Shown here: positions 25,501 through 39,412 of the stretch, piece after piece
Layout: every line of letters starts with the position of its first letter
Numbering within the stretch: position 1 is the stretch's first letter
Position numbers and translations under genes: made by a program
Assembly (NCBI RefSeq): GCF_040115645.1
Contig: NC_089554.1
Span: 4,836,001-4,900,000 of the forward strand
Origin: Euwallacea fornicatus
Taxonomy: Eukaryota > Arthropoda > Insecta > Coleoptera > Curculionidae
DNA: 64,000 bases
Direction of reading: 5' to 3'
The notes under the pieces: generated by a model
The model's input: only the letters and a program-made list of their open reading frames with translations
Databases searched by the model: none
Told to the model about the DNA's origin: nothing

Positions 25501-28500
25501 TATAATAACTGCAAAGGAAGCTCTCCGCTGGGACAATTCTGCCTTTAGCACGTGAATATGCTTTTAATGTACCATTTACACATAGTATACAAAAACTCAG
25601 CTGCTGAGTTCGGGAGATGTGCCCCATTTAATCACAGAAAATTCAAGATATTTTGTTGTCAATTTCTAATTTTTACCCAAACTCGTTGATACGTTAGAAG
25701 TGTTTACATATGTATCTTTGGCATATAAAACCAAATCACCAGGCAATTTTAAGTGATGAGGGTGCAAACAATCTTGACCATAAATCATCCTGTGGACGAC
25801 CATTATTTAAAGTGCATGACCGTGCAATCTGGTCTCGCATCTACGCCATGTACGCTTCAGGTGATGAGTTTATTATAATTTAATTTTAATGGGATCTAAA
25901 ACAGACATATCATTATCACTAACGCAGTTATTGTATTTTACGTTAACAAGCTATCTCGTTCCATGGAAACAAACATCCAAAATGTGCCTTTCTTCGTTCA
26001 TTTGCCTACTGTAAGCTGGCGCATCTTTAAACCTAGATGTGGGCGTTTGGTCAATTCATGTACAAACTTGCGTGTGTTTAACCTGCTTTACAAGCAAATA
26101 ATAAAGCAACGTATTAGACACTTAATAGACAGTTATTTACCAGGGAAAACCGTGTTCACCTATAACAAAAACTGCGTTAATGACCAAATCTAAGTTGGTT
26201 ATATGTCTTGATATCCCCTCAATATTATGAATTATTAAATAGGCTTCGGCCTCTAAATATTTCAATAAACCTTAATCAGAACGCCCTTAGCACAAAGGAG
26301 CTTTGAGGTGATAAATTTACGTATAAATAGATCCGGTTGAGGTCGATAACAAAGTGAATCAGGGAGGTTTCTGGGCACTTACTGTCGGATTGTTTGTCCA
26401 AGAAATGGCTTGTTTAAGACAATTATTTAATGCCTTTTTCATGAGGCATTAACTTGATGGACTTGTGGTTATGTAATATGTTTCATTACAGCACCGTTAA
26501 GCGAAGCTTGATTCCCTGCACTGTATTTGATATAATTGTCTTTTTTGCAGAACTGACCTTGCAAGAGCTCAAAATTAGTTAAAAGAATGAGGTTTCTGGA
26601 GTACAGAATCGGCGCCTAGAATCTCTTATGGAACACTGAAAGGAATCATATATTGCAATGGATAAATAATTGTAAATTGATCATAAACCTTTGGCCTATA
26701 TCAGTAATAAGTTCACTTTAAGCGAATAGCAATACTGGCGTACGCAATTACTTTATTGCTCAATAAATTATTTAAGTTTTAACGATTATGCTTCATTTGG
26801 ACTTTATTTTCATTGACAATGTTAATAAAACTGTTCGAATGGGGATGTCGATGGAGATAACGAACATTGCGGTTCTCATTTCGACTGAACTAAAACTCCA
26901 CCAGTTTTTGGCCTCGTACCATTTCCCACGTGACGGCCCAGCTGTGCACCTTCAGTTTAACCTCTGCTTGAGCTGGACTGAAGGTTGTTGCAGAAAATGA
27001 AAAAATCTAACCTGGGCCGGATGTGTATTGGCTCCAGGGCATTTCCTAACTTCTGGCAATAAGCTGTTTCGCTTGGAGAGACAATACCCAAGCATCCATA
27101 TATAAACAATTAATCGTGTGGTTTAGATTACGAGACATAAATTTCCCGCACGAGTGGATCCCTTCACATTTTCAAATCCGCCACCTTTATTTTAGTAATA
27201 ATTAGTTATATAACTCGATTTGCCGCACCAGTTGTTAATTTGTTGTGGAATCTATAAGTAATCCAAGTGTTTTTTTCCCCATTTGGGCAATGAACAATAA
27301 CCCGTTTTTGTTTGTAAAGGAAAAGTGACTGTGTTTAGTAACCAATTAAAAACACTGACCACCGGTACTTTAATCGATTCTTAAAATGCATTTTGTGTTG
27401 AACTTGAGATGCAAGCAGGCAAGGTCTCACGTGTCCGACCTTCGCGGCTTATAAAATATGGATTCACAAGCTGAAACCGTGTACCTTGACCTGCATTGTT
27501 TATTTTCTGTTAACTAATTAATATTGATTTTATTTTGTGCGGTTTCTCATTGAAATTAAATTGCCGTATTTTCCTTCAAACCTCCTCTTACAATGGAAGC
27601 GGTTATAATTTGGATCAGACAGGTCAACGTCTATTGCAAAAGTAACGTGCTGGGTGCATTTAGAGTGGCTTAAAATTTGTTTTCAAAAACGTGCCAAATA
27701 TTTAGCATTAACAAATGGTGCTGTACAATTTGAGTAGCAATAATTAGCCAAAAATATTTGGAGGTATCGAGACGATTATTCTAAAATTAAAGGTTTAATT
27801 AAAATAAGCCGCTTGGCCAAAATCTACTGGTTGGAACTAACCTACGTAATGCAAGCTTTATTAACGACGAATAATGACCGCCTTATAAACCACATAATTA
27901 AGCCAGTTACAATTTGCTGAAATTGTGGGAATTAGGAGTAATTCATGTTTCCTTTATCGTCGGACTTAGTACCTATCTGCATAATTTTTTTAAGTGGAAG
28001 GACGTTTGGGTCGGCACACCAATGTCAAGCCAATTAATGCGGCCTTTGCATATTTCATAAACCCACTGATACGAGGCAGAAAAATTGAAATGCATATTAT
28101 AGTGAGGAAGAATCTCATATTATTTCCATCAATAATCTAAGGATGCGAAAAAACCGATATGATGTTTTAGGAAAATTTTCAGCACGGACCCTATAAAGAG
28201 CATTTATTAAAGATCCTGATTTCTTATTATACGAGACATAACAAAAACATCGAAAACAACCAATTATTTTAAGGAAATAGGCACGAATGCAATTTGGTAT
28301 GAAAATGGCGTCTATTCTCTTAAAATAAATTTTGGTCAATTTTAGAAAATTTTATGTTTTTTGTAATTTTCTCAAGGTTTTAAAATATTAATTTCTTAAG
28401 TTTCCTCTATTTTTACGTACGAATTGTCGCAAAACCTAGCAAAACTAATCCGAGTATATCTTCCCGTCTATCGTATAGTACGACCAAGAATGATTGAAGT

Positions 28501-31500
28501 GTCTGCTTCATTAAAATAATAAACCTATCCTTGAAAGATTATCAAATTTTCTTATATTCATTGTCAAATAATAGTTATTAATAAGATACGTACAAATTAT
28601 TTTTTACTCATAACTGATTAGAAGTCTAAAGCATTTTTACAACAAATTTCTAGAGACAGTCATTGGTAAACAAGCTAAAAATTGATTTCCTTATCAATTA
28701 ATTTTTCTTTTAAGAGACAAAAAGACACTTCTTTCCTAGAAGATCGAACATATTATTACTACGCCACTGGAGCCTAGTTCGTTGGACATTTCACTTCTTG
28801 ACTTTGAAAGTTAGTTGAAAGAAATATTGAAGCCCAATTTCAGTGTAAAGCGGCACACTTCAATCATTGTTGCTCGCCCTGTATAAGCTTTTCTTACAAA
28901 TTCAATATAAGATGAGGCTGTATTAATAAAAAAAATCTTGAAAACTACTCAATGATGACTCTCTAACTCGATTTGGGTTAGTCAATGAACTGTCAAGTTT
29001 TATTCAAAGATCAGTCTGAGCAACTCTCAAACCCAAGCAGTAAAGAAAACCTCAAAATAATTGAAATTTTCAGCGCCCTCTTGCAAAAATTACTTCATAA
29101 TTTTGAAATGACATCTAGGAAACTTCTAAATTCGTAATAAAATTAGACAAAATCAATAACAAAAAATACTCAAATTTACTGCCTTAAAACAAAAACTATA
29201 TAGGAAATTCACTAGCGACGAAGTAAAAAATTTTCAAAGTTGTCTAAGGTCAAGCTCACAAAATAATTCCCGGTTAGTCCAAAATTGCTTAATATTCTCT
29301 CCCTCTCTAATTTTCCCTAACCATTCAGGGAAAATCGGAGAAAATGTCCATGAAATCTTACAAAATATGCTTTAAATTTAACACAGATTTTTAAAACGAA
29401 CGAACGAGATAAGCAGCAAATTACAGGGTAATTTTAGCTAATTAAAAATTATGGAAAGACCTTTTTTGACTCATCCAAGAAATTTGCTGTAAGAACGGAT
29501 TGAAGTGGCGAAAAAAGCTTCAAATTGATTGCCTTAAGACCAGCAACAAATTTTGTATGTTCTCTTACAAGTGTAATGGATCTTGGAAGAGCAACTCAGG
29601 AACAACTCACGAAGCAATTTAGTTACTATTAAATAATGCGCCTTAATCAGGTTTACAGAAAATTAAGAACTTAGTAACGAAGGACACATCAACACCGACA
29701 ATATGGCCAAGAGAGAGTTTGTAAGTTTTGCAAAGTTCTTAAGGAGTAAAACCAAGAGTTAACACACATAGACGTACAATGGGTAAAAAGCAAGCAATTA
29801 TCAGCTAATTTATTATTTACAGGGTCTTGCAATAGTGTTCTAGATTTCCTTAGCTTCTATATCAACAAACGAAACGTGGATATACTCAAACCCTTGTTCT
29901 TACAAGGAGAAAGGGTGAACATCATGCTGGGTATAGTACCAAAAAATTGTGATGTACATAGACGTACGTAAGGGTACATTACACAAGATTACAACGGGGA
30001 AATCAGAAAAGATATAAAATATATCTGGAAAGAAATATTTCTGCTAAGTGTGAAAGGAATTAGAAGTAACACTGATCGGAGAAACTGATTCTCAGCAAAC
30101 TTTGTTCGTGTTCGTCGATATGGTATTAGTGCACCGGCATTCCGAATTGTCGTTGCTGTTTCTGGCAAACATGGGAAATAATGTTTTAAAACCCAACAAA
30201 ATAATAAGATAATCAGAGGAAGTTGTTTCGTTTAAGTTTAATAAAATAGAGCTAACATAAACACTTTTAATATGACCTAATAAAATTATTACGTACTATA
30301 GAGATGACTCGGCGGTGCCGTAAACGCGCTTTAGTACCTTAGTTAACATCCATATTCTTCGCATAAGTTTCTTAATTTCTGATTGGACATATTAACGTTC
30401 ATGTGACGGTTGACCTGTTTTTGCCTTGCTATTCTAGAAATAATTACGTTCACGACTTCGCATGAGAGGAAATTTGGGAAAACAACAATTCGGAACCTTG
30501 AAACACCCCGGGGTGTGACGTAAACCTAATTTCCCAAAATAAAAATCAATTCTTATGACTGAATACGTGAGCGTGCAAGCATTTGGTGTTACGTAAAATT
30601 TCACGGCTTTATTTTTAGAACCAGCAATCCATCAAAAACTTTTCAATGGAATTATCTTTAGATCGGGCTTTACTCCTCGGTTAGAATATTGATTTGCAAA
30701 CCACATCGACTTTTACATTTACAAATTTTGCATCATGCGTATGATTATTATGTAGCTGGGAAAGCGTTGTTCCATCATTACTATGGCAAATTTCCAATGT
30801 CCATTATTGTTACGAAAATGAGAGCAGGCACGAGTTTAACATTAAGCTGGGACAGAAAAATATTTATCATTTCGCGATGTATAGAGCCAGAGATTCCGCA
30901 GCTCGATAAAATAATCTAAAATAATAGAATGTCTTTCCTGGAACTTCATCTTTGGGATCTTTGATATTATCCAAATGCCACATCATGATGTTTACTCAAG
31001 CCATTTTTCGTTTGCCACAAGAATTTAAACGAAAGAGAACCAGATAAAGTCAAAATAAAATCATTTGCCGAACGGGCGATAACATTTTTCGGAAAAATGA
31101 CAACGCAAAATGAAAATAAAGATGAAAAAATTAATGAGAAGAAAAATAATATGAAAAAATTCTTCAAACAGGAAAACTTATTTCGTGGTTTATAGACAAA
31201 ATTTCTTTCTACAATTTAACAAATTAAATCCCATTTTATCTAATTGCGTAAACATATAAGTAATATTCTGTTCCTCATTGTATGCAAAAATGTGAACTTA
31301 TTATTATCGATAAGTCATATTACCTCAAAATTGACGTCACCGAATAGCTTTGATAAAAACGAAGCTGTGGAAATGGCTATTGAACTTTTGCGAAAATTGG
31401 GAAAATGCTTATGAGTCTGGAAAGCGGAAAAAATGTGCGGGTGCCGGCATGGAAAAACAGGGGCTTAAAAGGGATTAGGTCATGAAGAGCGCTTTCATCA

Positions 31501-33518
31501 AGGGTAATTTAGCCGCGGGAGCAGGATTCGTTTCTTCTTCATGTAATGGAGATCATTATTTATATCTATTTTTAGACCCCGAAATCGATTTTGCTCAAAC
31601 GAATTTTAATTTTGCTGCATGAACGAAGACCCTGAAATTTATAGTTCATTTGTGAGTATTACAGATACCATCCCTGATATTAAAGCTAACTTCGAATCGA
31701 CATTCAATCTTCTGCAGAGTTCTTAGATCACCGAACAACGGTTTGAGGAAAGTAATTTTTTGCTCCCCAAATTTAGCGTAGGAAATGATTTCAACGGAGT
31801 AAACTTATCATATCGACTCGAATTGGGAAAGTCCCGAATTTGTTTGGTTTTAGGAGCATCATCTAAGCTAAAAGCTATTCGACCTGCCACTCCTCGCAAA
31901 ATATAAAAGCACCAAACCCACCCACGGGCACGGATCCTCGAATAAACGGAGGCGTAATCGCACGTAAAATAGATTTTATGGCGACCTAGAAGTGACGTCA
32001 TTGGCATCCAGGTGTGTTCCTTGATGCGACAGGAAAGGAAGGGCGAATTCGGAGATCCATCAGGTATTGCTGAACCCCGGTTAAACTGTAATTTAGGGAG
32101 GATATCCTTTTTCCATTTAAAACGCAAGCGGGGCCGGAGAGTGTTGAATGTACACCAAATTCTTCAGTCAGAAATTAGGACCAATAAATCATGGTAACGG
32201 CAAATGATAAGTTACTATTTAGTTTGAATCGAACGACCGCTCTGCGCTCCATTTCCCAGCAAGTTATGCTTCCGATAATTTAATACCTACTTCAATAATT
32301 TGCCACTAAGGGAGCGGACACGGGGGGCTAACTACTGTCTCAAGCGATTAAGGACCAAATTACTGGTCTCCTGTTGCTTTTAACGTCAAGCTAGCTTTCA
32401 TAGCAGCCTAGATTTTGCCAGCAGTTAAAGTTAACAGCACATGAGTAATTTGGTCCCTAAAAGAAGAATTTGCATGAAGTCCAAGTAAAGCGGTACACCA
32501 GCGGACATGCCTGCTTTGGCGAATTGCTTGCTGGAAAGCCGATCAGTGAACCGAAACTTTTCAATCTATAGAAAATCGTTTCCAGTGCAATGGACAAAAT
32601 TTGATCAAAATGGCAATCAGGCAATAAATAATTCCTCGCAATGAGAAAAACGTGCTGGAGCATCAATTATTAGGAACATGATTGTACAAAAGTTGCAGGA
32701 CAAAACACTGAACAAAAGGTCATCGTCAGGGACTTTTACTGAAACCATATTAACCACATCGTTCTGGAACAACAATAACAGTAATAAAACCCACAAAAAC
32801 AGACGGGCGTTTTGTTTCAGATTATAAAGCCATCGTTATCGCGCTAATGTGTCTCACGACAAAAGCAAAAGATACTAAAATATAACACACAAACGAAAAA
32901 CATATAAATATGCCCAAAAACAATTCCCACTGACGTTATTTGTCATTATAAAACGAGCCGGTGCCAAATTATTGCCAGTAAACAGGGGGGAAAAAATTCA
33001 TTCTATCGCATAATTTGGCAAAGGTGCCAGTTTCTGAATCACCATTTTGGAGGGTTTTAAAATCAAACTTTTGCCGGGATCGCGATCATTATTGTTCGGG
33101 TGTTTGTTGCCGACGCGTCCAGACTGATTTTTTAAGGCCCTAGATTAAGTGATTGTTTTTGAGTTTTCATTGTTTACCCATACTGTAACTTACTGGAGAG
33201 ATAACAGACTGTTCATTAACGTGCAAGGTTCAATTACGGTCTACATATTGCAACGCACCGTGGATGTTTTGGTGAAGTTTTTTTCTATTAGCGCGGTCAC
33301 GTTTTTATGGTAAGTTTCACCACACACTTCATAAACCTGAAGTCTAGGAACCATTATCACTGCCGAGCATACATTTCCGCCATAGCTCTAGAGATCTATG
33401 CTGATATCGCAGGCGGAATTGTGAGTACACCTGGCTTTTTTGGATTCTAACGACTTTGCTTTGATCTAACTAGACCAAGGTACCGCAGGTTAGTGAACTT
33501 TTTGTAATATATATACTA

Positions 33519-34604
33519 CCTGAACAAAGTGGAGAAACAATTGAAAATTATCAATAACTTTGAAAAAAATAATTTAAAGACTTAATTGTCCCGTATACGA
33601 AATTGATTTCAACTCGTAAACAATATTCCTATATATGAATATTTATTTTTGAATTTTTTTGCTAAGAGAGAAATGATTAATAAATTCGATGCATCAAAAA
33701 GTAGAAAAACATTAATTAATAACCTCTTTATATTTACATTTGCTAACATCTCGATCTCATTGACTTGATCAGATAGTCAACGTATTGAGGTGTTCTAGAA
33801 ACACAAACTTCTTTCAATACAGAGAACAGTCCATTTGGATTTTAAAATTTTCCTGCATGTTGTTAGGGTAACTGTCGATCTAATTGATCTCATAGGTTCT
33901 CGATGGGGTTCAAATCAGGACTCTGTTCTAGCCATTTCAAAATACAAATGCCGTTTTTTGCAATCCAACGCTTGACAACGCTAGCAGTATACTTCATTAT
34001 TAGGTTAAAATTACCAGAGCAAAGGAATATTTTCCTTCGCAAATGAATACATCCAATTCTGCAATATATCCAGATACTAAAACCGATCGATCTTTCCTTA
34101 TATTATAATTAAGGGTCCCACACCACACTCCCGAAAAACATTCTCATACCATAATATTTCCTCATCCGTGTTTTATTGTTAGTAATGTGTATTTAAGGTT
34201 TGACCTACTCTGTTTTGGCCATCTCGCCTATTTCACTCCATCTGACCCGAACAGGTTGAACTTGCTTTCGTTTTGAAAATAAGACAGTCCTCCAATGAGA
34301 AATACTTCAGTCAAAATACTCTTTTGCAAATTTAAGTGTGGGGCCCAGTTATAGACGGAAATAATAGGAAGTTTTACCGAACGCCTTCCATAAAACCACA
34401 TACTATTCAACCAAAAGCGAATACTACGAACCGAGAGGGACATTTCTGAAAAATCTTTCTTCACGGAAGTCAGAAATGCAAATGGATTTAGTACAGTAGT
34501 ATTGTTTACAAATTGAAATCAATTTTGTATACAAGACGATTAAGCCTTTAAATAATTTTTTGCAAAGTTATTAATAATTTTTAATTGTGTCTACTTTTTG
34601 CCGA
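33519..34604 (-). mobile_element. Second Tc1-like element, internally deleted and inactive
   Basis: Terminal inverted repeats of about 115 bp share AACAAAG, AATTATCAATAACTTTG-type, TTTAAAGACTTAAT-type and GATTTCAA-TCGTAAACAAT blocks, and both ends are flanked by TA. On the minus strand the transposase keeps SKFNLFGSDG (about 34240-34270) and SPDLNPIENL (about 33890-33930). However, the first catalytic Asp in the SDES block reads N (QNES), the Trp after PIENL is a stop, and the DNA between the blocks is too short. At about 1.09 kb it is well under the usual 1.6 kb. It belongs to another lineage than the element at 8297. Confidence 0.8.
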
Positions 34605-34611
34605 TAATATA

Positions 34612-35812
34612 CAGGGTATCCTCGAATTACGTGGCCAAAATAATACCGCAGATTGTTTGAGTGAAAATAAGTCGATTTAACTAAACTTCCCTCAGTCCAA
34701 AAGTTGATAATTATGGAGCTACAGGGTGTTAAAGTTGAAAAAAAATCACATTTTCTTTAATATCTTTCGATTTATTTGAGTTAATTTCACGAAATTTCAT
34801 ATTTGAGGGTGTTTTAGGATACGAAATTCAAATTTATTAACGATTTAGTTGTTTCTTCTAGGGGGCGCCACAAGCGACCATTAGGACACATTTAAATCTC
34901 TGTAACTTTTTCGTGCCACGGTGTATATTATTTTGGTATTTAAAAACCTTTTTCCCTACCTTTTATACTTAGAAAAGGTATACTTTATTGACGTCGCTAG
35001 AAGCAACGGTTTTGGAGAAAAATGCATCTAAGCCTGATGATGCATGCAAATTACCTTAAAATTATTTTCCGTTAAAAAAAATTAAGTTTTTCAAAAATAA
35101 TTATTAGTAAAGGTATAACAATAAGTTTTCAAAATCAGATATTATTTTGACTATTACAACGGCAAAGTCCATAAACCAACAGCATATCCACCATTTCAGA
35201 ATAAGTGAATTTATTGGCCATACTTATGGATATTTACAGGAACAAGAAGCAAAACTGACAATAAAAACTGAGGGCTAAATAAAAAACCTGACATTTGAGA
35301 AACAAATTCAAGTGTTAAAATGTCAATTAAAAACATAGCCAACTGAGTTATTTACTTAAAAGCGCTAACGCAAATATGCAGCGCATTAGAATTATGCGTT
35401 TTTCTCCAAAACCGTTGCTTCTAGCGACGTCAATAAAGTATACCTTTTCTAAGTATAAAAGGTAGGGAAAAAGGTTTTTAAATACCAAAATAATATACAC
35501 CGTGGCACGAAAAAGTTACAGAGATTTAAATGTGTCCTAATGGTCGCTTGTGGCGCCCCCTAGAAGAAACAACTAAATCGTTAATAAATTTGAATTTCGT
35601 ATCCTAAAACACCCTCAAATATGAAATTTCGTGAAATTAACTCAAAGAAATCGAAAGATATTAAAGAAAATGTGATTTTTTTTTTTCAACTTTAACACCC
35701 TGTAGCTCCATAATTATCAACTGTTGGACTGAGGGAAGTTTAGTTAAATCGACTTATTTTCACTCAAACAATCTGCGGTATTATTTTGGCCACGTAATTC
35801 GAGGACACCCTG
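34612..35812. mobile_element. Long palindromic (foldback) element, young
   Basis: Two arms of about 415 bp (34612-35027 and about 35396-35812) are reverse complements with only a handful of differences by eye, around a spacer of about 365 bp. The ends read CAGGG(T/A)TCCTCGAATTACG-like and are flanked by TA (34610-34611, 35813-35814). The arms carry internal CAGGGTGTTAAAG and a GGGGGCGCCAC block. There is no transposase frame. High arm identity suggests recent insertion or ongoing conversion. It begins only 7 bp after the end of the Tc1-like element before it. Confidence 0.88.
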
Positions 35813-38701
35813 TATATGTTCAGCGCTACCACTGAGTCTTTCTAATAACGTCTTCTTGTACACCTTCAGTTTACATGCTGTCGGTTATTAACAGCAAACA
35901 CAAACTTACGATAGTATACAACGAATTACCGGCCAACTGCATCTGATCTTATGTGTTACCTTTACATACTTTGCCACAGCAATTTAGTGGTTGGCATAAA
36001 CTAGATAGATTTACGCAGGCCCGTTATAGGACGCGAAGCAATAGCACTGCAGTCAGAAGATTTTAAAAACGTTCTCAAAATTCCAGATCCACAGATCCGA
36101 ATTATGTTTTCCTTCTTGCGATCGTACAGTGTTGTTCCGGACATGATACTTTAAAGTACCCGAGAATTCGTTGAATTTCGCAGGTTTTCGAGAAGAGTGT
36201 TGAGAATACTGGGTGATTTAAATTTGTTGATTCTCCTAACGTTTCTTCGCATTCTCAACCCACATCCTGATCATTAAATTACTGTTATTTCATCTGACGA
36301 ATTAACACTTTATTACTCAAATTAGTTAAGAATACCAACTAGTTTTTTTCATAGATGACGAGGTGCTATTAGGTAATTATGAGGATTCTATAAATATTAA
36401 CTCTAGAGCAACAAATCAATTCAATTTACGTATAGCTGCTTGCGACAGCAGTGATAATTTGCTATATTTCTGCACCGGCACAACAACTTTGAGATTTCAA
36501 GATCTTCCTCTCATTTATTCTGCAAACAAACCGCTTATGACGAATAAAAAAGTAAATTTTCTATTTCTTGTTCTTTAGCGGTTGCACAACAGCTCTTAAT
36601 TCAATTGGTATTGTATTCCAATGCGATTTTTATCGCAACTGAGCTTTGTGTTGGCATTTGGAAATCCCACATAATGTTCCACTTGAAGATGACTTTGCTA
36701 TTACTAACTTATAAGCATTAAATCATATATGATTCGCATAGTCCAAAACTATTAAAGCGTCATAATTAAAACCGCTAAATCCGTGTGAATGTATAAGTGA
36801 TCATCCTTACGTCCACACATTTGTTATGGCAGTGTAAATACCAAGGAAAATAATACATAAAATGAGCATAAACAATATTGCAACAGGAAAAATCATAATT
36901 GGACAATAATCAGCACACAATGCACTTTACCTCTCTGTGACGTTGAAGCTTAATATCTTCAGTTGTCGTCGTTTAAATTAACTGTTTTTACGGTCAAATC
37001 CGATTTGGCAGTAATTTTGTGAAACCTTTATTTCATACAAATTCATTTATTGCGCTCGTAAAAAATTAATTGTTTTTTGCACGGATAAATGAGGAGAATT
37101 GAATGATTTCAAATTTTGCCGCTGGATTAGCCACTGGCCTGCATAATTTACTGAGTTCCACCTCAATTGATTTTCATTTAACAAAACTCTTAAAGTGATT
37201 TGATCTAGACTGAACTTCGCAGTGTTTGTTACTGATTAATCATGTAAACTTGTGCAATTTGTTTAAACTATTTTAGGTTACTTCAAGTTACTCATTAGAT
37301 TTATTACTAATGTTTCCCCAGAACTTGAGTGACTTCAGATTTACAACTTCGGATTCATACAAATAATAAATGGTGAACTTTTACTGGAACCAAAAAATAC
37401 AATGAATGATTGTCGAGTAATGCCAGATTCTACAGAGAGAAAGAAAGGGATTCTACCACATTTTCACTCGACTGGAGGCCGGGAAAATCCGTGTAATCAT
37501 AGCAGAAGAACGCGGTAGGAGATGTCAAAAAGGACATGTTACGACAGAAAATTGGCCAGTTTTCTGTGGAGGCAATGAAGAGTGATAAGAAGAAAAGCAC
37601 GCCATCATTAGGGTTTATGCAAACAAATCCACAGGACAAAGAAAAATCCTCAAGCTGTTGCAGTGAATGTGCTTAAAAGTAGAACCTTAAAGTAACCCGT
37701 ACAATGATACAAATGCCAGAAATTTAGAAATTCGCAGTTGTGCTGCCTGACATAAGGCAATGTCCTAAAAATACGTGAAACATTGAAAAGGATATTGAAT
37801 AGAGATTAGGAATTTACGGGTGAAATGCGTCAGCTGTAGAGGACCCTATCTTGCCAGCTTTAGGAATATCAAGAAAAAAGCATTTCGCATGCTCCGGGAG
37901 ACAAAAACGCATTGAACCAGCTAAACATGAACTGATCAAAGCACTGCAAGACAAAGGGGAGCGACAATGATAAGTACATCTAGAATTCCTCAATCTACAT
38001 TAAGGCAACAAAATACACAAGACCGAAAGTTTTTGACAACATATTGTTGCTTTTGCACATTGTGTAACACAGTAAATCTATCTTAAATGCAAATAAACCC
38101 AATTAACTTGCTATTTTTTTTAATCTACTTGTGACGTAGATACCCTATCTACAAGCTTGTTAGATTGCTAATACATCTGTCTAATTGCTGATAATCGAGC
38201 CTTCGTTTGACTCATTATTCACAAGAACGATGGAGTTTTACCTCCATGTGAATCTCCCTGGTATGCGTGCAGAAAATTCATATTAGAAGTGAGCGAAAAA
38301 CAACGCTTGCGAAAGACATTCCGTGGAAAACTAATTTTCCAGTATCGCCCACGTTTTTCTATAAATACTGACGTATTTTTGTGCGTAGGCTGTCTACGTG
38401 TGTCTACACCAATCTGAATGGCAAATAAACGATGAGGTTACGTTTGGCAATAAATTACAATAGTTATACGTAAATGGGTAGCTTACTAGTGTATTTATCG
38501 CTATTTTACTGCTCTTTATGACTTATTTTATAAATGATTAATTGTCGAAGTTCATTCTTACCTAATTTTTGATATATACAAAGGTCCTTCTCCCAATTCA
38601 CAACGCACTTGGTAGACCAGGCAGACTTGGCAGGTACCAGGTGCTGTAATATGAAACAACATAAATTAATAAACCGTGCGCTCGAAATTGTAACCATTCC
38701 C

Positions 38702-39412
38702 CTGTTAACTTTTTAACAAATTATTTTTTTTAATTCAAATGCAGCATTAAATAGGACAGAAAATGCTATCCTTGGCGTATTTTTTTATATTGTTTACGTC
38801 ACCAGTAGCATAAAATAGCCGATTTATTTAAATTGAAACATGTGTTCAGTAACACCTCAAACATGACATTTATCAATTCGTTATTGAGTAAAATAGGTAT
38901 GAATTTGGTAAAAAAATGCAATACAAACTCAGTTAAATAGTATGTAAACAATGATAAAATTTCTTTGTTGATAGGAAATTGGTTTGTTTTCGATATTGTG
39001 CTCACAAACAATTCTTTGGTTTTAAAAAAAGATAAATAAAAATAACCAAATACTGTTTATGAGTACAAAATCGAAAACAAATCAATTTCCTATCAACAAA
39101 CAAGTTGTCTCATTGTTTACATACTATTTAGCTGAATTTATATTGCAATTGTTACCAAACTTATACCCATTTTTCTTAAAAATTAAACGATAGATTTTGA
39201 ATCTAATTCCATCATTGAATGTAGTTTTGAAAGACCTTTAATTTGAGGTGTCACTTAATTCATATTTAATTTTTTTTAATGGCAATTTTTTGCTACTGGT
39301 GGCTTAAGTAACATTAAAAAAATACTAAACGTAAAAAGATCATATTTTTTGTCCTATTTAATGTTGCTTTTGAACTTTGAAAAAATAATAATTTATTAAA
39401 AAGTTAACAAGG
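38702..39412. mobile_element. Palindromic element, older
   Basis: Arms of about 300 bp face each other. The outer end GTTAACTTTTTAA is present on both sides, followed by GCA(G/A)CATTAAATAGGAC, CCACCAGTAGCA-type, GTTTACATACTATTTA and GAAATTGATTTGTTTTCGAT-type blocks. The arms are visibly diverged. Unlike the other palindromes here, its ends do not carry the CAGGGTG motif, so it is a separate family. No coding capacity was found. Confidence 0.7.

Noticed and set aside
31723..32127. 134-codon minus-strand frame
   Set aside because: It is long for this DNA, but there is no recognisable domain, splice context or start context. It is likely chance in a locally GC-richer patch.
33895..33930. GGTTCAAATC tRNA T-loop look-alike
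   Set aside because: It is part of the SPDLNPIENL codons of the Tc1-like transposase. No tRNA fold surrounds it.
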